Origin: Dama dama | Taxonomy: Eukaryota > Chordata > Mammalia > Artiodactyla > Cervidae | Assembly (NCBI RefSeq): GCF_033118175.1 | Contig: NC_083697.1 | Span: forward strand, 23,844,001 to 23,908,000 | Direction of reading: 5' to 3' | Length of the DNA stretch: 64,000 nucleotides | Shown: one piece after another, positions 10,483 to 22,395 of the stretch | Position numbering within the stretch: position 1 is the first letter of the stretch | Layout: each line of letters opens with the position of its first letter | Program-made: the position numbers and the translations under genes | The notes under the pieces: model-generated | What the model was told of the DNA's origin: nothing | Database searches by the model: none | The model's input: only the letters and a program-made list of their open reading frames with translations

Positions 10483-11435
10483 TCCTATGAATAGACAAAG
10501 AATTTTCACAAAATCAAATACTGTAACCAAGCAAGCAGCCTCCTAATGCAAACACCTTTATATTCCAAATCCCTGACCCCCTGATATTAAATAGCATTTC
10601 AAAGGAATCTGGGCTCAGTTTTGACTTCCAACCTTTGAGAAAGGTTGTTGGATCCCACTTAAAAGCATGACTATCCCCTAAGGAGAAAGACCACAATACC
10701 ACAAGAAACAAGATAAAAAAAATACAACCATCAATTATCTTCCAACATTTGCTAAAGGAGGAGAGGTTTCAAAATAGTGCGCCAGCTGGCTGGAGTGGGG
10801 GGGTGCCTTCTCTCCCTGTTCATTTGCATAAGGTCTCACCAGCATAACTTTCTGGGTGACCAGGGAAGATTTTTAACTAGATTATAACTGTGTCAGTGTA
10901 AACCTCTCTTCATGGAAAATGAAACAATTTATCTTCCACTAGTCACCGGAAGGAATCAAGGGTTCATGGTTGCCTTGCCCTTCTGGTTAAATGGTTATGG
11001 TTTTGGCGATCCAGGCTGATTCTGTTTCTATTCCCCTGTTTATCCCTAAGCCATACAAAACCCCACTTCCTTATGCAGCCAGTGAGGCTGAAGTAGGAGA
11101 TGAGTCTGGGGGTACCCGGTGATGCATACTCTGGGGCACTTGAAGAAAATGACAAAATGGATGAACTATTTGGGAAACAGTCCTCACAATGAGAGAAGTA
11201 AAAGAATTTAGATATATTGTGCTTTGAGAGAAGAAGGCCGAGAGCAGAGATGGGACTCTGTTCCTAAAGGGAAGCGATGACTATTGACGGGCTGGTGACA
11301 AGGGTCTGTCGACCATATGCTCCATAAGAGTGGAGCCACACCAAACTTGACAGGAGATGTTTCTTGCGAGCTGCAGTTCCCTGCCTGCCTTCTAGAACAT
11401 TGCCAGTGTAGGACGCAGGGCAGCAAGCTGTGCAG
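10483..11435. other. Unassigned non-coding stretch
   Basis: About 950 bases. A G7 run occurs near 10798-10804. Short open frames on the minus strand (up to 97 codons) show no familiar motif. Nothing functional can be supported. Confidence 0.5.
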
Positions 11436-11437
11436 GC

Positions 11438-11592
11438 CCAGACTCTGAGCCTCAGTTTCCTTGCCTGTAAAATAACAGTAATGGTGCCTACCGCATCATT
11501 TTCCTGAGGGTTATCCGCATTATTATATGTAAAATGCTTGAGCCCAGTGTCTGGCACATAGTAAGTGTTGTATGTTTGCTATGGTTGTTGTC
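11438..11592 (+). mobile_element. MIR SINE fragment
   Basis: The order 'gcctcagtttccttgcctgtaaa', 'atggtgcctaccgcatc', 'gtctggcacatagtaagtgt' follows the core and 3' part of MIR on the plus strand. Confidence 0.8.
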
Positions 11593-12747
11593 CTGTTGGC
11601 TTTATGTTAACTATAAGCACCTGCTCTATCTCCATCAGGACAAAGAAGTTCAGGAATTAAGTTACAGTGCATGAAACTGAGGTGAGATGTTGAGTATAAC
11701 AACATTAGTTATCAGGCAGGAATGGGAATTCTGTCCTTTGGGACTGGCCTGATGCTGCTGTTGTTTGAGAGAATGAGTTGGTGTGGACATAGTCCTTTCT
11801 AGAGGTGCGTACAGGACGACCGTGGAGTTCTTCAGGCTGACTGATTTGGTATCAACAATGTGACCACACCAGCCCTGGATACAGAAATCTCTCATAAATG
11901 TATCTCACAAGAAACAACTGTCAAGATCAATGTTGTTTTACTTGCGTGCATATGGGTGACAGATCTTTGCTGTCTACCAGTCAATGAACATGTGTGATGG
12001 CGTCTCTCTTTATGGCACGGGGGTTGTGGGGGGGGTGGTAAGAAGTGTCTCTGAATCCAAACTTTACATAGGATGTGAGCGGGCTCTGTGTGTCTCTGCT
12101 GTCCATGTCAGTCAATAAAATCAGATCCTTACATCTCCCTTTCCTTGAAGGCATTTAATGAGTTACATATTCATTGCTTTAAGAAGCACACTTGAATGTA
12201 TTTGTGGGCAGAAAAAAGAACTACTTGGGCTGGGTTTCCATGCCATAAAAATTTGGTGATAGGGTTCCCTAACCTCAAACACTGGTGAAATCTTCTGAAC
12301 GAAGTGGGAGTCTGTCTGCTGAAAGACTGCAGGATCCCTTCCTACGGGGAGCTGCTTATTGGCAGACAGATGTGGCTCACTGGGTGTTTAAATCCTGGAG
12401 ATCCTTGACAATTGCAGATTCAACTGTTGATAGTAGACTGCGGGGAGGCAACCTCAGTGGTCTATGTCATGTAATTGTTTGTAATTCTGCTGCAAGGCTG
12501 GAGAGACCGTGTAGCTAATGATAGGATACAGTGGACTTCTGTAGGGCAGTCCAGCATATTGTCAAAATTGGGACCAACAAATTACTGGACATATTGGGAC
12601 CACTTTTGAGAGTAAAAATGGGTGCTATTAATAATTACAACAGGACCACAGGCATGAATAGAATCTGTCCTGGGCAAGGAGAAGCATGGTCTCCCCACTT
12701 AATGTCCAGCATTGGAATCTTCTATTTGTGCAAGTTGCATCTCTGAT
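11593..12747. other. Unassigned non-coding stretch
   Basis: About 1.15 kb. G-rich runs occur at about 12018-12037. Chance frames of 70-80 codons are present on both strands with no recognised product. Confidence 0.5.
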
Positions 12748-12957
12748 TCTTGCTGTTGTTGTCGCCCAGTCACGTCCAATCCTTTGCAACCCCACAGACT
12801 GCAGCACACCAGGCCTCTCTGTCCCTCACCATCTCCCGAAGTTTGCCCAAGTTCATGTCCATTGCATTGGTGATGCCATCCAGCCATCTCATCCTCTGAT
12901 GCCCGCTTTTCCTACTGCCCTCAATCTTTCACAGCATCAGGGACTTTTCCAATGAGT
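12748..12957 (-). mobile_element. BovB 3' end, 5'-truncated
   Basis: On the minus strand it corresponds to the last roughly 200 bases of BovB, with the 'agcatcagggacttttcca' complement at the left end of the element and 'acgtgactgggcgac' at its 3' end near 12760-12775. The usual ACTGA repeats are replaced by a CAA-type tail (TTG runs at 12748-12760). Confidence 0.8.
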
Positions 12958-13467
12958 TATCTGTTCACAACAGATGATTAATTACTCTTAAAAACAGTCT
13001 TTATTTAAAACAGCAATAAAATGAGAAACTTTAATTCAGTCTGGTTAACTTGTACGAAGGTTTGCAGACAAAGCAGATAACTAGCAGAACAGGAGGGGCT
13101 ATCTAAACATGTCCATTTTTGGACATTCATCAAAATCTTGCCCTAGAACCTTTGTGAGTCTCCCAAGAATTTGCTGAATTTTTAAAGAGCATGGATCTGA
13201 ATATTTTTTGTCCTAACTCTATTCCTATCAAATTAGGTCATGACACACATATGAAGATGACCACCTGAGTGCAACTCCAAACAACATCATTGGGTTTGCT
13301 ATTCAGCTCACTACAGTAAATGATCAAGTGGGTCACTGACAATATTGGCATCTTGTAAGAAATTAATCATTTAACTTGGAAAATTTTGGAATCTGAAGCA
13401 TCATATAAAAATAGCCCTACATCATATAAAAACAGCTTCTGGGTAAGAGGAAATAGGCCAATAATTA
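12958..13467. other. Unassigned non-coding stretch
   Basis: About 510 AT-rich bases. No gene or repeat identified. Confidence 0.5.
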
Positions 13468-13640
13468 CCATGTGCTGTACATTTACTCTGCGAGGCTGTT
13501 TGCTAGACTCTTCATAGATGTGTTCTGATTTAATCTCCACACCTCTATAAAAGAGATATTATCCTCACTTAGCTGCTTGAGAAATTAGAAAGTTTGCGTA
13601 ACTTGCTCAGGGAAAGTCATTTATATGTTCAGTAAGCGTT
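13468..13640 (-). mobile_element. MIR SINE fragment
   Basis: Minus-strand MIR core: on the plus strand 'tttgctagactcttcatagatgtg', 'taatctccacacctctataaa' and 'gtttgcgtaacttgctcag' match the reversed MIR order. Confidence 0.7.
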
Positions 13641-13905
13641 TTTACACAATCATGGTCAGAAGGCATGCTTAAAGTTGGCAGCAGAAAATGAACTTTAATC
13701 TTCTGTTCACCTGGGAAGGGGAAGAGAAACTATCTGCTGCCTCCAAGAAACTGCTACTATTCACTCTATGATGCACTGACAAAACTCTAGAGACTAATGA
13801 GACTAAGGTCAGTTCTTTCCTCCATACAAACCTGTCTATTCGTTGGCTATGATGTTGTTCCTCGAATTTTCAGGAAATCTGGAGGAATTCTGGGACATCC
13901 TAAGT
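13641..13905. other. Unassigned spacer
   Basis: No recognised feature. Confidence 0.5.
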
Positions 13906-13919
13906 GATATGAACAGGGT

Positions 13920-14126
13920 GAGTGAAGTGAAGTCGCTCAGTCATGTCCGACTCTCTGCGATCCTGTGGACTATAGCCTACCAGGCTCCTCCGTCCATGGG
14001 ATTCTCCAGGCAAGAATACTGGAGTGGGTTGCCATTTCCTTCTCCAGGGGATCTTCCTGACCCAGGAATTGAACCTGGGTCTCCTGCATTGGAGGCAGAT
14101 GCTTTAACCTCTGAGCCTCCAGGGAA
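13920..14126 (-). mobile_element. Bov-tA SINE
   Basis: Complete minus-strand Bov-tA with its head at about 14090-14126. Perfect 14-bp TSDs (gatatgaacagggt) lie at 13906-13919 and 14127-14140. These intact TSDs suggest a fairly young insertion. Confidence 0.95.
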
Positions 14127-14182
14127 GATATGAACAGGGTAGTGGTTTGCAAATATTTTACTATCAATATTAAGAAAGTCCC

Positions 14183-14480
14183 TTGGAGCTTCCCTGGTGG
14201 CGCAGTGGCAAAGTACCCATCTGCCAGTGCCAGAGACACGGGTTTGATCCCTAATCTGGGAAGATCCTACATGCCTAAGCCCTTGATCCACAACTTTTGA
14301 GCCTGTGCTCTAGAGCCCAGGAACTGCAACTACCGAAGCCCGCATTCCTAGAGCCCGTGCTCCCCAAGAGAAGCCACGACCATGATAATACCACATACTG
14401 CAACTAGAGAAAAGCCCGGGCTGCAACCAAGACCCAGCACAGCCAGAAATAAAAGATAGATGAATAATCTTAAAAAAAAG
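14183..14480 (+). mobile_element. CHR-1-type SINE
   Basis: Head 'gagcttccctggtggcgcag' at 14187, CHR body with 'gagcctgtgctctagagcc' and 'gacccagcacagccag', A-rich tail. TSDs of about 11 bases (aagaaagtccc) lie at 14172-14182 and 14482-14492. Confidence 0.9.
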
Positions 14481-14492
14481 AAAGAAAGTCCC

Positions 14493-15139
14493 ATTTGGGG
14501 TAATCTCTTTCCTAGTCTTCAGCATTTGTATTGAGTCATTAAAATGAAGAGGAAGAAAATGGTATGAAGGGGTGTTAGCGGGAAGAAACAGTGACTGTAA
14601 AGTACAGCCAAGATGTGATGGAAAAGCACTTTGTGACAAATGCCCTGGGAAAGAAGCGTGGAAAGCACCAGTCTATTTCAAACCAGACACCAACACGCAG
14701 CCAGTGACTCCCAGATGAACTTGGTTTAGGTTAGAAGGTGAACAGACTGAGGTCTCCACTGTAGTAATTACCTGTAATTATAATTTTGGATTTTTTTTTT
14801 ACATAAAAGGAAATAGGTTAAAGTGATGCTGCAATAATACACTGTTTTCATGAGTTCTGTCTATGATAGGAGATGTGAGGGTGTGAAGAGGATACTCTTC
14901 AATCAAAGCTTTAAATGAAAATATGTTTTGTGTCCCCACACATCAGATAAACACAATGATCTAGGACTTCTAATGCATATGTGAAATACTCGAAGTCTGG
15001 CACTGGCAGATTTCAAAAGTAAAGGAGTAACAACTTGACAAGCCTAGCAAAGATGGAATCTGTGAGTCCTGCTGGGTGGTGGGTTCAATGATGAAAAAGT
15101 GTTTGGCTGACCTTCTCCAGGACACAGCTTCACTCTGGA
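14493..15139. other. Unassigned non-coding stretch
   Basis: About 650 bases. A T10 run is present near 14790-14799. No gene is seen. Confidence 0.5.
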
Positions 15140-15640
15140 AACTCCTTTGGTAGGAACAGCCTTCCCAAGGCCTCTGGCAAACTCCAGCTCATCCTTCAAG
15201 GTGCATTTCCAGTGTCACCTCCGCTGTGAAGCATTTTGCGGCCCCAAGGCAAAGGTTTGTGATCTCTTAGCAGGTCCCTTCGGTCCCGTGTACAGGATAC
15301 CCCTCCCACACTCTAGCACACTGGGTTAGTATCAAGAGTGGTCTGCCTCCAGCACGTCCTTCCACAGCCCTCGGGGCTGATTCTAGTGAGCTGAAGGATT
15401 AGACACGACCTGTTCCTCATTCAACATCCAAGAAAATGACGTGCACACTTAGTACTGCACAAAGAAGTAGCTTGCAAATAAATGCCTGTTCATGTGTGAA
15501 TGGTCCACTAGGCTGTGAGTTCCTTGAGCCCAAGTTTTAGGACTTATTCAATTTTTTTATAATCTGTGCTTATATAGTACAGATTACATGTGCCTCATAC
15601 ATAAATGTATGTTCATGTAATAAATAGCAATGAAAATAAT
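15140..15640 (+). mobile_element. L2 LINE 3' end
   Basis: The phrase order 'ctcatccttcaaggtgcatttcc', 'gtcacctccgctgtgaagc', 'actaggctgtgagttccttgag' and 'cataaatgtatgttcatg' follows the L2 3' end, with internal deletions. It is ancient and non-coding. Confidence 0.6.
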
Positions 15641-15757
15641 ATAACCAGTTTCCTTTTCTAAAAATGCCATTTCTCAAGTCTCTATTTTCTAGAATCTATC
15701 CAGATTTGTTAAGTGGGTTTATATTTACTGTAATTGAGGTAGCTTCCAATTTTTTGA

Positions 15758-16565
15758 GGAATTTGAATTTATATGTCCACCCCTGAGCTCCAGGCACACG
15801 TAAGCAACTTCCGAGTTGACTCCCCACTTGTATTTCTAACAGGCATCTCAGACTGTCACAGCCAAAACAGAGCTATGGATTTCACCCTCACCCCACCCCT
15901 GAGTGAGCCTCCTCACTCTCCCCATCTCAGAACCTTCAGCCGGTCTCTTGTATCACCTTTGTCCAGCCCATCATCGTCTTACCCAAACAACTTCCATCTA
16001 GTCTCCCTGTTCCCATCCTTGTCTCCCTAACACACAGCGACAGTTACAGGGCCCTTAAAGTAGTTCTCACATCATGTTATTCTCACAGTCCAATGCCTCC
16101 AACAGTTTCTCAAGGGGCTTAGAAGAAAATCCATGCTCCTTGTCAGGGGTTCCAATTTTCTACATGATGTGTGGCCTGCCTGCCTCTCTGATCTCATTTC
16201 CTACTTCTCCACCATATCCATGGGACCCAAACTCCTTTCTGCCCCAGGAACCTGCCAGGCTGTTCTCCTCTGAGAACTCTGAATTCCTCCTCGTTGCCCC
16301 TGGGCACTGCCAGCTCTTCTCCTGGCTGCTCTGTCTAATCACCCCAGTCTCAGCTCAGGCACTGGTCTTCCCTGGCCAACCCTCTAAGGCAGATCTCCAG
16401 GTGCTCTCTAGAATATGCCCTGTATTGTCTGCTTTGAAAATTATTTTGCTTATTGTCTATTTCCCTCGCCCACATCCAGAACACAATCTCCATGAGAGCA
16501 GGGACTGGTCTATCTCATTCACTGCTGTATTCCCAGCTTCTAGAATGGAACACGTGCTTACTTGT
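15758..16565 (+). mobile_element. L2 LINE fragment (ORF2 end and 3' UTR)
   Basis: Plus-strand match to the L2 C-terminal coding region and 3' UTR: 'ctgagctccaggcacac', 'aacaggcatctcagactgtcac', 'cttgtctccctaac', then 'ctccaacagtttctcaaggg', 'gcctgcctctctgatctc' and 'atctccatgagagcagggact' at 16480-16505. The 186-codon frame at 16074-16634 lies in this L2 and is not a host gene. Confidence 0.75.
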
Positions 16566-17894
16566 GGAATAAAGAGGGAGAAAGTCTGGGGGGGAAAAAA
16601 ACCCCACAAGGCCAATGAGAAATCTGAATTTTAGTATGGGCATTAGGTGGCGGCTCTTCTGTAGACGAGTGATGCTTTCTTTGCTGTCAGCCAGAGGAGT
16701 AAGTGAGGACTACACACAAAGAACAATCCAGTGACAAATGTGCAACAGTTTGCTCTGACGACATGCCCGACACGGAAGTTTGTCAGTGTGCTGGCAGAAC
16801 ACGTGTTCTCCAAACTGCCTGAAGGGCCAACACAGCTGGGCTGGACACGTGGCTCGCTCACAAGAGAGTGGGCAGGACTCTCACCTCTCAGGATAGCTTC
16901 TCACTGCCTGAAAGCCCTGTAGCAGACACAAAACATGCTGTGCCAAAGAGACAGCCTGACCTTTCTGTACAATGGAAAGAGTGGAAAGAGGCTGAAGAAT
17001 TGATCTATTTTAGGAATTAGGAAATGTGATTCTATCCTGCCCCGAATCTTGGTCACTGGGACTAATTAGCTCCCACTTTGGATATATATGTTTACCTCTG
17101 GTTTCCCTAATTATGACCTCCTGATACTGATAGCATGCCCTCAACCTCTTTGAGATGCAGTTAAAATGGTGTTTACGTACCAAATAAACTTCAAAGGCCA
17201 TCCTACAATGAATTTCATTGCTTTGGGACATTTTAATGTCCAATACAAAATGTAACATAATCAGCATAATGAAAATGTGATAACTGCTCATCATTGTAGA
17301 ATTTTTCGAGCCCCCAGCATGGTACTAACCACAGCTCATGTGGCCGTAACTTCTTACAGAATGATCCAGCCTCTTCTTGAGAAGCACATGATGTACTCTT
17401 AATTGAGAATCTAGAAGACCCACTACTCTCTCCCTCCATCATCATCTACCTTGTTGAAGATATCTAATTTTTTGCTTTCTGGTCATTTCTAAGGGAATCA
17501 GAAGTGCTTATCCTGCTTCGGGTTGAATCCTTAATTTGATGTGGTGTGGAGGAAGCATGGGGGCTTTGAAATCATGCATGCTGGGTGACCTAGACCACCT
17601 AGGACACTTCTGCCACCTATGATTTCCTCTGATGTGTGATGTTCCTGTTTTTGGCCTTTCTATGGTCAGCAAGTCACAGTTTGCCCATCACCTCTCACAA
17701 GCAGGAAATGCTTCTCCGTGGTTTCTTGTGTCACACATCACACTTACTAGATACAGGGGCTGTGACGGAAGGGATCCACCCCCAAAGTTCTGTAAGGAGG
17801 TTACGGAGCAGGGGACTGTGACCAAGAGTGGAAATGAAGGACAACAGCCCACTGAGCTAAGTTTTGAGACGAGATAGTTAGGAATAGTCTGGAC
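16566..17894. other. Unassigned non-coding stretch
   Basis: About 1.3 kb without a recognised repeat. The part at 16640-16900 keeps several CpGs. A G-run, A-run and C-run in sequence at 16588-16604 could fold back. Chance frames of 60-94 codons have no known motif. Confidence 0.45.
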
Positions 17895-17896
17895 TA

Positions 17897-18090
17897 AAAA
17901 AAAATTTGCCACTTTCTGGCTATGTGATATCAGATGACTAACAACTTCTATAGGCCCCATTTATGAAAATGACAAAAAATACAGCACTTGCCTTGAAGGC
18001 TGCTGAAAGGATTAAATTAGGTAATACAGGTGAAGGGTTTAGCATAGTCCCTGGCATTGGGTAAGTGTGTCAATAAATCTTAACTTTCAC
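17897..18090 (+). mobile_element. MIR SINE fragment
   Basis: Plus-strand MIR: 'tttctggctatgtgatatc', 'gctgctgaaaggattaaatta', 'tagcatagtccctggcat', 'caataaatctt'. Diverged but in the correct order. Confidence 0.75.
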
Positions 18091-18238
18091 CTTAGCGGTA
18101 TGGAGAATTTGAATTTCCAGATGCCATTTATTGATAAATGGTGATCAAATGCATTATTAGTTGTAGTTTGATGACTTGGTTAGAAGGATTTGGTCAAGAA
18201 AGTCCAAGGCCCTTCCTGCGCAGCATTTCCAATATTCC
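18091..18238. other. Unassigned spacer
   Basis: Flank of the second BovB. Nothing recognised. Confidence 0.5.
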
Positions 18239-19152
18239 TGGAAGGAAAGGGGTATGTCAAGGCTGTACATTGTCACCCCGCTTATTTAATTTATATGCAG
18301 TGTATATTATGTGAAATGCCAGGCTTGATGAAACACAAGCTGGAATCAAGATTACCAGGAGAAATATCAATAACCTCAGATATGCAGATGACACCACCCT
18401 TATTGCAGAAAGTGAAGAAGAACTAAAGAGCCTCTTGATGAAAGTGAAAGGGGAGAGTAAAAAAGTTGACTTAGAACTCAACATTCAGAAAACTAAGATC
18501 ATGCCATCCATCCCATCACTTCATGGCAAATAGATGGGAAAACAATGGCAACGGTGACAGATTTTATTTTGGGGGGCTCCAAAATCACTGCAGATGGTGA
18601 CTGCATCCATGAAATTAAAAGACGCTTGCTTCTTGGAAGAAAAGCTATGACCAACCTAGACAGCATATTAAAAAGCAGAGATATTACTTTACCAACAAAG
18701 GTCTGTCTAGTCAAAGCTATGGTTTTTCCAGTAGTCATGTATGGATGTGAGAGTTGGACCATAAAGAAAGCTGAGCGCCGAAGAATTGATGCTTTTGAAC
18801 TGTGTGTTGGAGAAGACTCTTGAGAGTCCCTTGGACTGCAAGGAGATCCAACCAGTCCATCCTAAAGAAGATCAGTCCTGAATATTCATTGGAAGGACTG
18901 ATGCTGAAGCTGAAGCTCCAATACTTTGGTCACCTGATAAGAACTGACTCATTGGAAAAAACCCTGATGCTGGGAAAGATTGAAGGCAGGAGGAGAAGGG
19001 GACGACAGGGGATGAGATGGTTGGATGGCATCACTGACTCAATGGACGTGAGTTTGAGCAAGCTTCGGGAGTTGGTGATGGACAGGGAAGCCTGGAATCC
19101 ATGGGGTTGCAAAGAGTCAGACATGATTGAGTGACTGAACTGAACTGAACTG
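18239..19152 (+). mobile_element. BovB LINE copy 2, 5'-truncated within RT
   Basis: Begins in RT motif B (K-G-Y-V-K-A-V-type reading of 'aaggggtatgtcaaggctg' near 18246) and runs to the ACTGA-type 3' end at about 19137-19152. Motif C is intact here (Y-A-D-D at about 18380-18391), unlike in the 5.4-9.4 kb copy. Open parts at 18545-18823 and 18802-19134 encode the post-RT region in two frames. An 8-base repeat, tggaagga, at about 18239-18246 and 19151-19158 may be a TSD but overlaps element sequence. Confidence 0.85.
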
Positions 19153-19159
19153 GAAGGAT

Positions 19160-22100
19160 TAGAGGAGGGAGGCAGAGTGCCAGCAAAGACATTATTTCAC
19201 AAAACCAGTTACCTGGGAGTCCAAGGCCCAGGTGCCCTGGCATGGTTACTATGTGAAAAAGTAATGACAGAAATGCCCACTTCATAAGATAATCGTGAGT
19301 GGTAATTGAGATCAATTATTTCAAACTACCTACAGTCTAGGAAGCCATATTCTTTTCCTCTTTCCTTTACATGGTTTGTTAAAATGCTTAAAATCTTTAT
19401 CTGGTAACTTATAGAATTTTTTAAAAATCACAAATCTAAAGAGGTTATTTCTTTCCATGATGAATTCTTGGCCTGCTATATGTTTATTAAACTTTTTTTT
19501 TCTAATAATCTTCCCTTCCTTTCTCATCCCTTGATCCTGTCTTTCCCTGGTAGTCCCTCCACTTCTCACATTCCTTTAATTTACATTTTGTTGCAAAATC
19601 CTGGTGCAAGAGCTTTATTGTAGCACCAATAAAAGAATAACTTTTTAAAATGGTCAGTCTCTACAGAAAAGAGTAGAATACTAGCAAGATGCATCCTGCC
19701 ACACTCTGATAGATATTCTTTTCTGAATTAAAAAAAAAAAAATGACTCTTTTGGTATTCTATGCAAATGAACTTGACTCTAAGTTGGAAACACATTGAGC
19801 TGCCTCCTCAAGCAAACATGTCTTTTCAATGTCAGAATTCTTGAAAGTCCTTGAATAAAAATTCACTTCCCTCTAGAGTTGTATTGATGTATTTTTAATA
19901 TTGCCATTTTTCTTTTATTGTTGCATAAAGATGCATTCTAATTTTGTTTGTAGCTTATAATAAAAAGGAACCAAGGGAAAAACTAGTAAGGGTCTATTGA
20001 AAGAGTTAAATCATTTCCCTACAGCTTTCCTAAGCGGAACTGATAGTCTTAGTCTGACTTAGAGAGCTGGAATAGAAAGGCTGCCAACATCTGTTTTGGT
20101 CAGAGACAGATAAAAGAGACTAATTCATAGCGGGAATAACCCATGTATGGCATTCTGTATTCCATTACCCTTTTCACAAAAAAATACACATGATATAGAT
20201 AGACAGATATATTTCTACCTAAACTTTTCCACAGTGAAATGAAAGAAAGGTGAAAGGCTCAAAGAGTTATTATTGATTTATTTACCTAGAATGAAGCCAG
20301 GAGGCACAGAGCATCAATGTCACCACCATCACATTGCAAGGTTGGCTGTCGGACACTTAACAAAACATTTTAAAATCTAAAAATGCAGACGTGAAAATAA
20401 CTTCTCAAATACCTGTAGAAACATGGGTTAGGGCTGACCTAAACAAATGAAATGCAGGAATAATGTAAAGTCTTCATTTTATCCATTTGTTTTAACCTTC
20501 TCTCCATTAAAATGAGTTCAAGAATTGTCAATGTATAGCCAAATAAACTAGTTTGAGACCCTCTTTTCTCATTATTGACAAAGGTGCTAACAGGTAGGCC
20601 AGAGAAGTAGTAAGCTATGTGGATAACTGATGAAATCAGTAAGCCACACAGAAATAATCAGGACTTGCCTTATCAAGAGATCAAGGCCAGAAGAAAAAAA
20701 AAAAGTTTGCATTTGACAGGAACGCAACTGTGGAGGTGAGGGAGACAAATATAGTTTCCTTGGTTGGTTAGTTGGTTGGCTGGCTAGGAATGAAGACTGT
20801 TAGTTCCATTTCTTACTTAAGAATCCACAAAAAGCCCTCAATACCCAGGGTCATCAAGAAACTTTAACTGTGAATTACTTCAGGCAAGTAGTTCTGGTTT
20901 AAAATCTATTTCACTTTTGACATGAATCTTTGCATCACTGAAACAATGTTGTGATAAGTAGAATGTTTATGATACATTCTTGACAATGAATGGGAAAATC
21001 TTGAGTCAAAACAACCCAGTGGATGAACTACATACCACAGTTTTCACATCCAGAGCCCTGCGAGTCCTTTTTTATGTGAGAGGAAGAGCTCCACCTTGGA
21101 TACTCCAAAAGCGAAGGGGATGGGCACTCTTGATCTTCTTGGGGCTTGAATTCTCTCCTCCTGTTAAAAATTAAGCACAAGCTCTTCATGACTAATCACA
21201 CACTTTCATTCTTCTACATCTTTCCCTCCTTCTTCTCTTCTTGGTCCTCTTTTTCACTTTTCCATTCTCTTCCATCACCTTGGAAACTGTCTAGGTGGGA
21301 AATATGTCTTATGCCTAAACACTGGAATTCAAGCTCAGCGCAGGGTGACATTGAACAACGAGAACACCGAGAAGATACTCAAATCGGCACATTAAAAATG
21401 AAACCAGGACCACCCCTACGGTTTCATGCCGAGGAAACAGTTATGTCAGAAGGGAAGCAGCCCCTGGACCGGGAGATTCAGACTGATATGGTATATTGTT
21501 TCTTACACCTCAGGATCTGGAAACATTTGCTTATGAGCAACTGCCTTGTGAAACAAAAAGTGTAGTCTTTGATACTCAGCACATATTATGAATATTTTAT
21601 GTTTCTGAATTCTTTAAACATCTAGAGCCTTGATTAATTAGAAATCAATGAAATGGAACATTACCACAACTACTCCCTCAAAATTTTATAACTTTTTGGT
21701 CATCCCACTTTATAAGAAAATCATACATTTTAAGTGACTCACAGATATGATTGATAAATATGTCCCCATGTACATTTAAGGCAGTGTACATTCAGGCCAA
21801 TCTTTTAAACCTTCTACAGGCAGAGCACACAATGCCGAACACATTCATATTCAGAATCTTAATCCTGAAGCAGAACAGAGCCGTGATAATGGAAGAAATA
21901 TTGCTATGTTCTCTCTTCTTACTAAAGCCAGAAAAACTGCTACTGCCCTTCAGAAAGATTTTCAACAAGGGAGAATACTCTTTTTTCTTTGCATTCCAGA
22001 TAATTGAATTTCTTTTTTCATTTGCCAAAGAATGTCAGCGCTCTGATCCTTCTAAGAAATCTGGGAGTAGTAGCCTGGAATTATTTATGATTTATGCCTA

Positions 22101-22205
22101 CTGCCATAAAGGATTTGAGGCCTGGAAATCAAAGAACTGATATGACCAATATGCTAGACTCTACTCTTGACTTTTTGACCAAAGATGTGTGCTTCATTTA
22201 CTTTA
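19160..22205. other. Repeat-poor 3 kb stretch, unassigned
   Basis: No interspersed repeat is recognised over about 3 kb, apart from short A/T runs (19489-19502, 19729-19741, 20693-20704) and a GGTT-rich run near 20760-20785. An exon-like open segment at about 21290-21490 is listed separately. The rest shows no supportable gene. Conserved non-coding elements could be here but cannot be told from one sequence. Confidence 0.45.
21290..21490 (+). other. Candidate CpG-retaining open segment (weak exon candidate)
   Basis: A long pyrimidine-rich run at about 21200-21285 ends in ctag at 21290-21293. The following sequence is open in one frame that stays open from 21146 to 21565 (139 codons). The part at 21335-21475 holds about seven CpGs in an AT-rich, CpG-poor setting and encodes a charged peptide (E-Q-R-E-H-R-E-D-T, then L-D-R-E-I-Q-T-D). 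No family is recognised and no convincing donor follows. It could be an exon, a retrocopy piece or chance. Confidence 0.15.
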
Positions 22206-22209
22206 ACAG

Positions 22210-22395
22210 TAGAACAAGAGACAGAAAGTCATAGGATGACAGAGTTCGAAGGGACTTTTACTACTGGAAACTGTAGATCATTTTATAGAAAACTAAGTCC
22301 CAGAGAAGTGAAATAACCTATGGCCAAAGGGCTCATCAGTAGCAGAACTGGGAGTAAAACCAGGTCCCCTAACTCCAAACTTTCCCTGCTGCCCT
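22210..22395 (-). mobile_element. MIR3-like SINE fragment
   Basis: On the plus strand: 'gacagagttcgaagggact', 'cattttatagaaaactaag', 'cagtagcagaactgggagtaa', 'ccaggtcccctaactcc'. This is the order of reversed MIR3-like elements. Confidence 0.6.

Noticed and set aside
16074..16634. 186-codon plus-strand open frame
   Set aside because: It lies within L2 sequence in L2 word order and does not match the L2 reading frame as a clean protein. There is no sign of a host gene.
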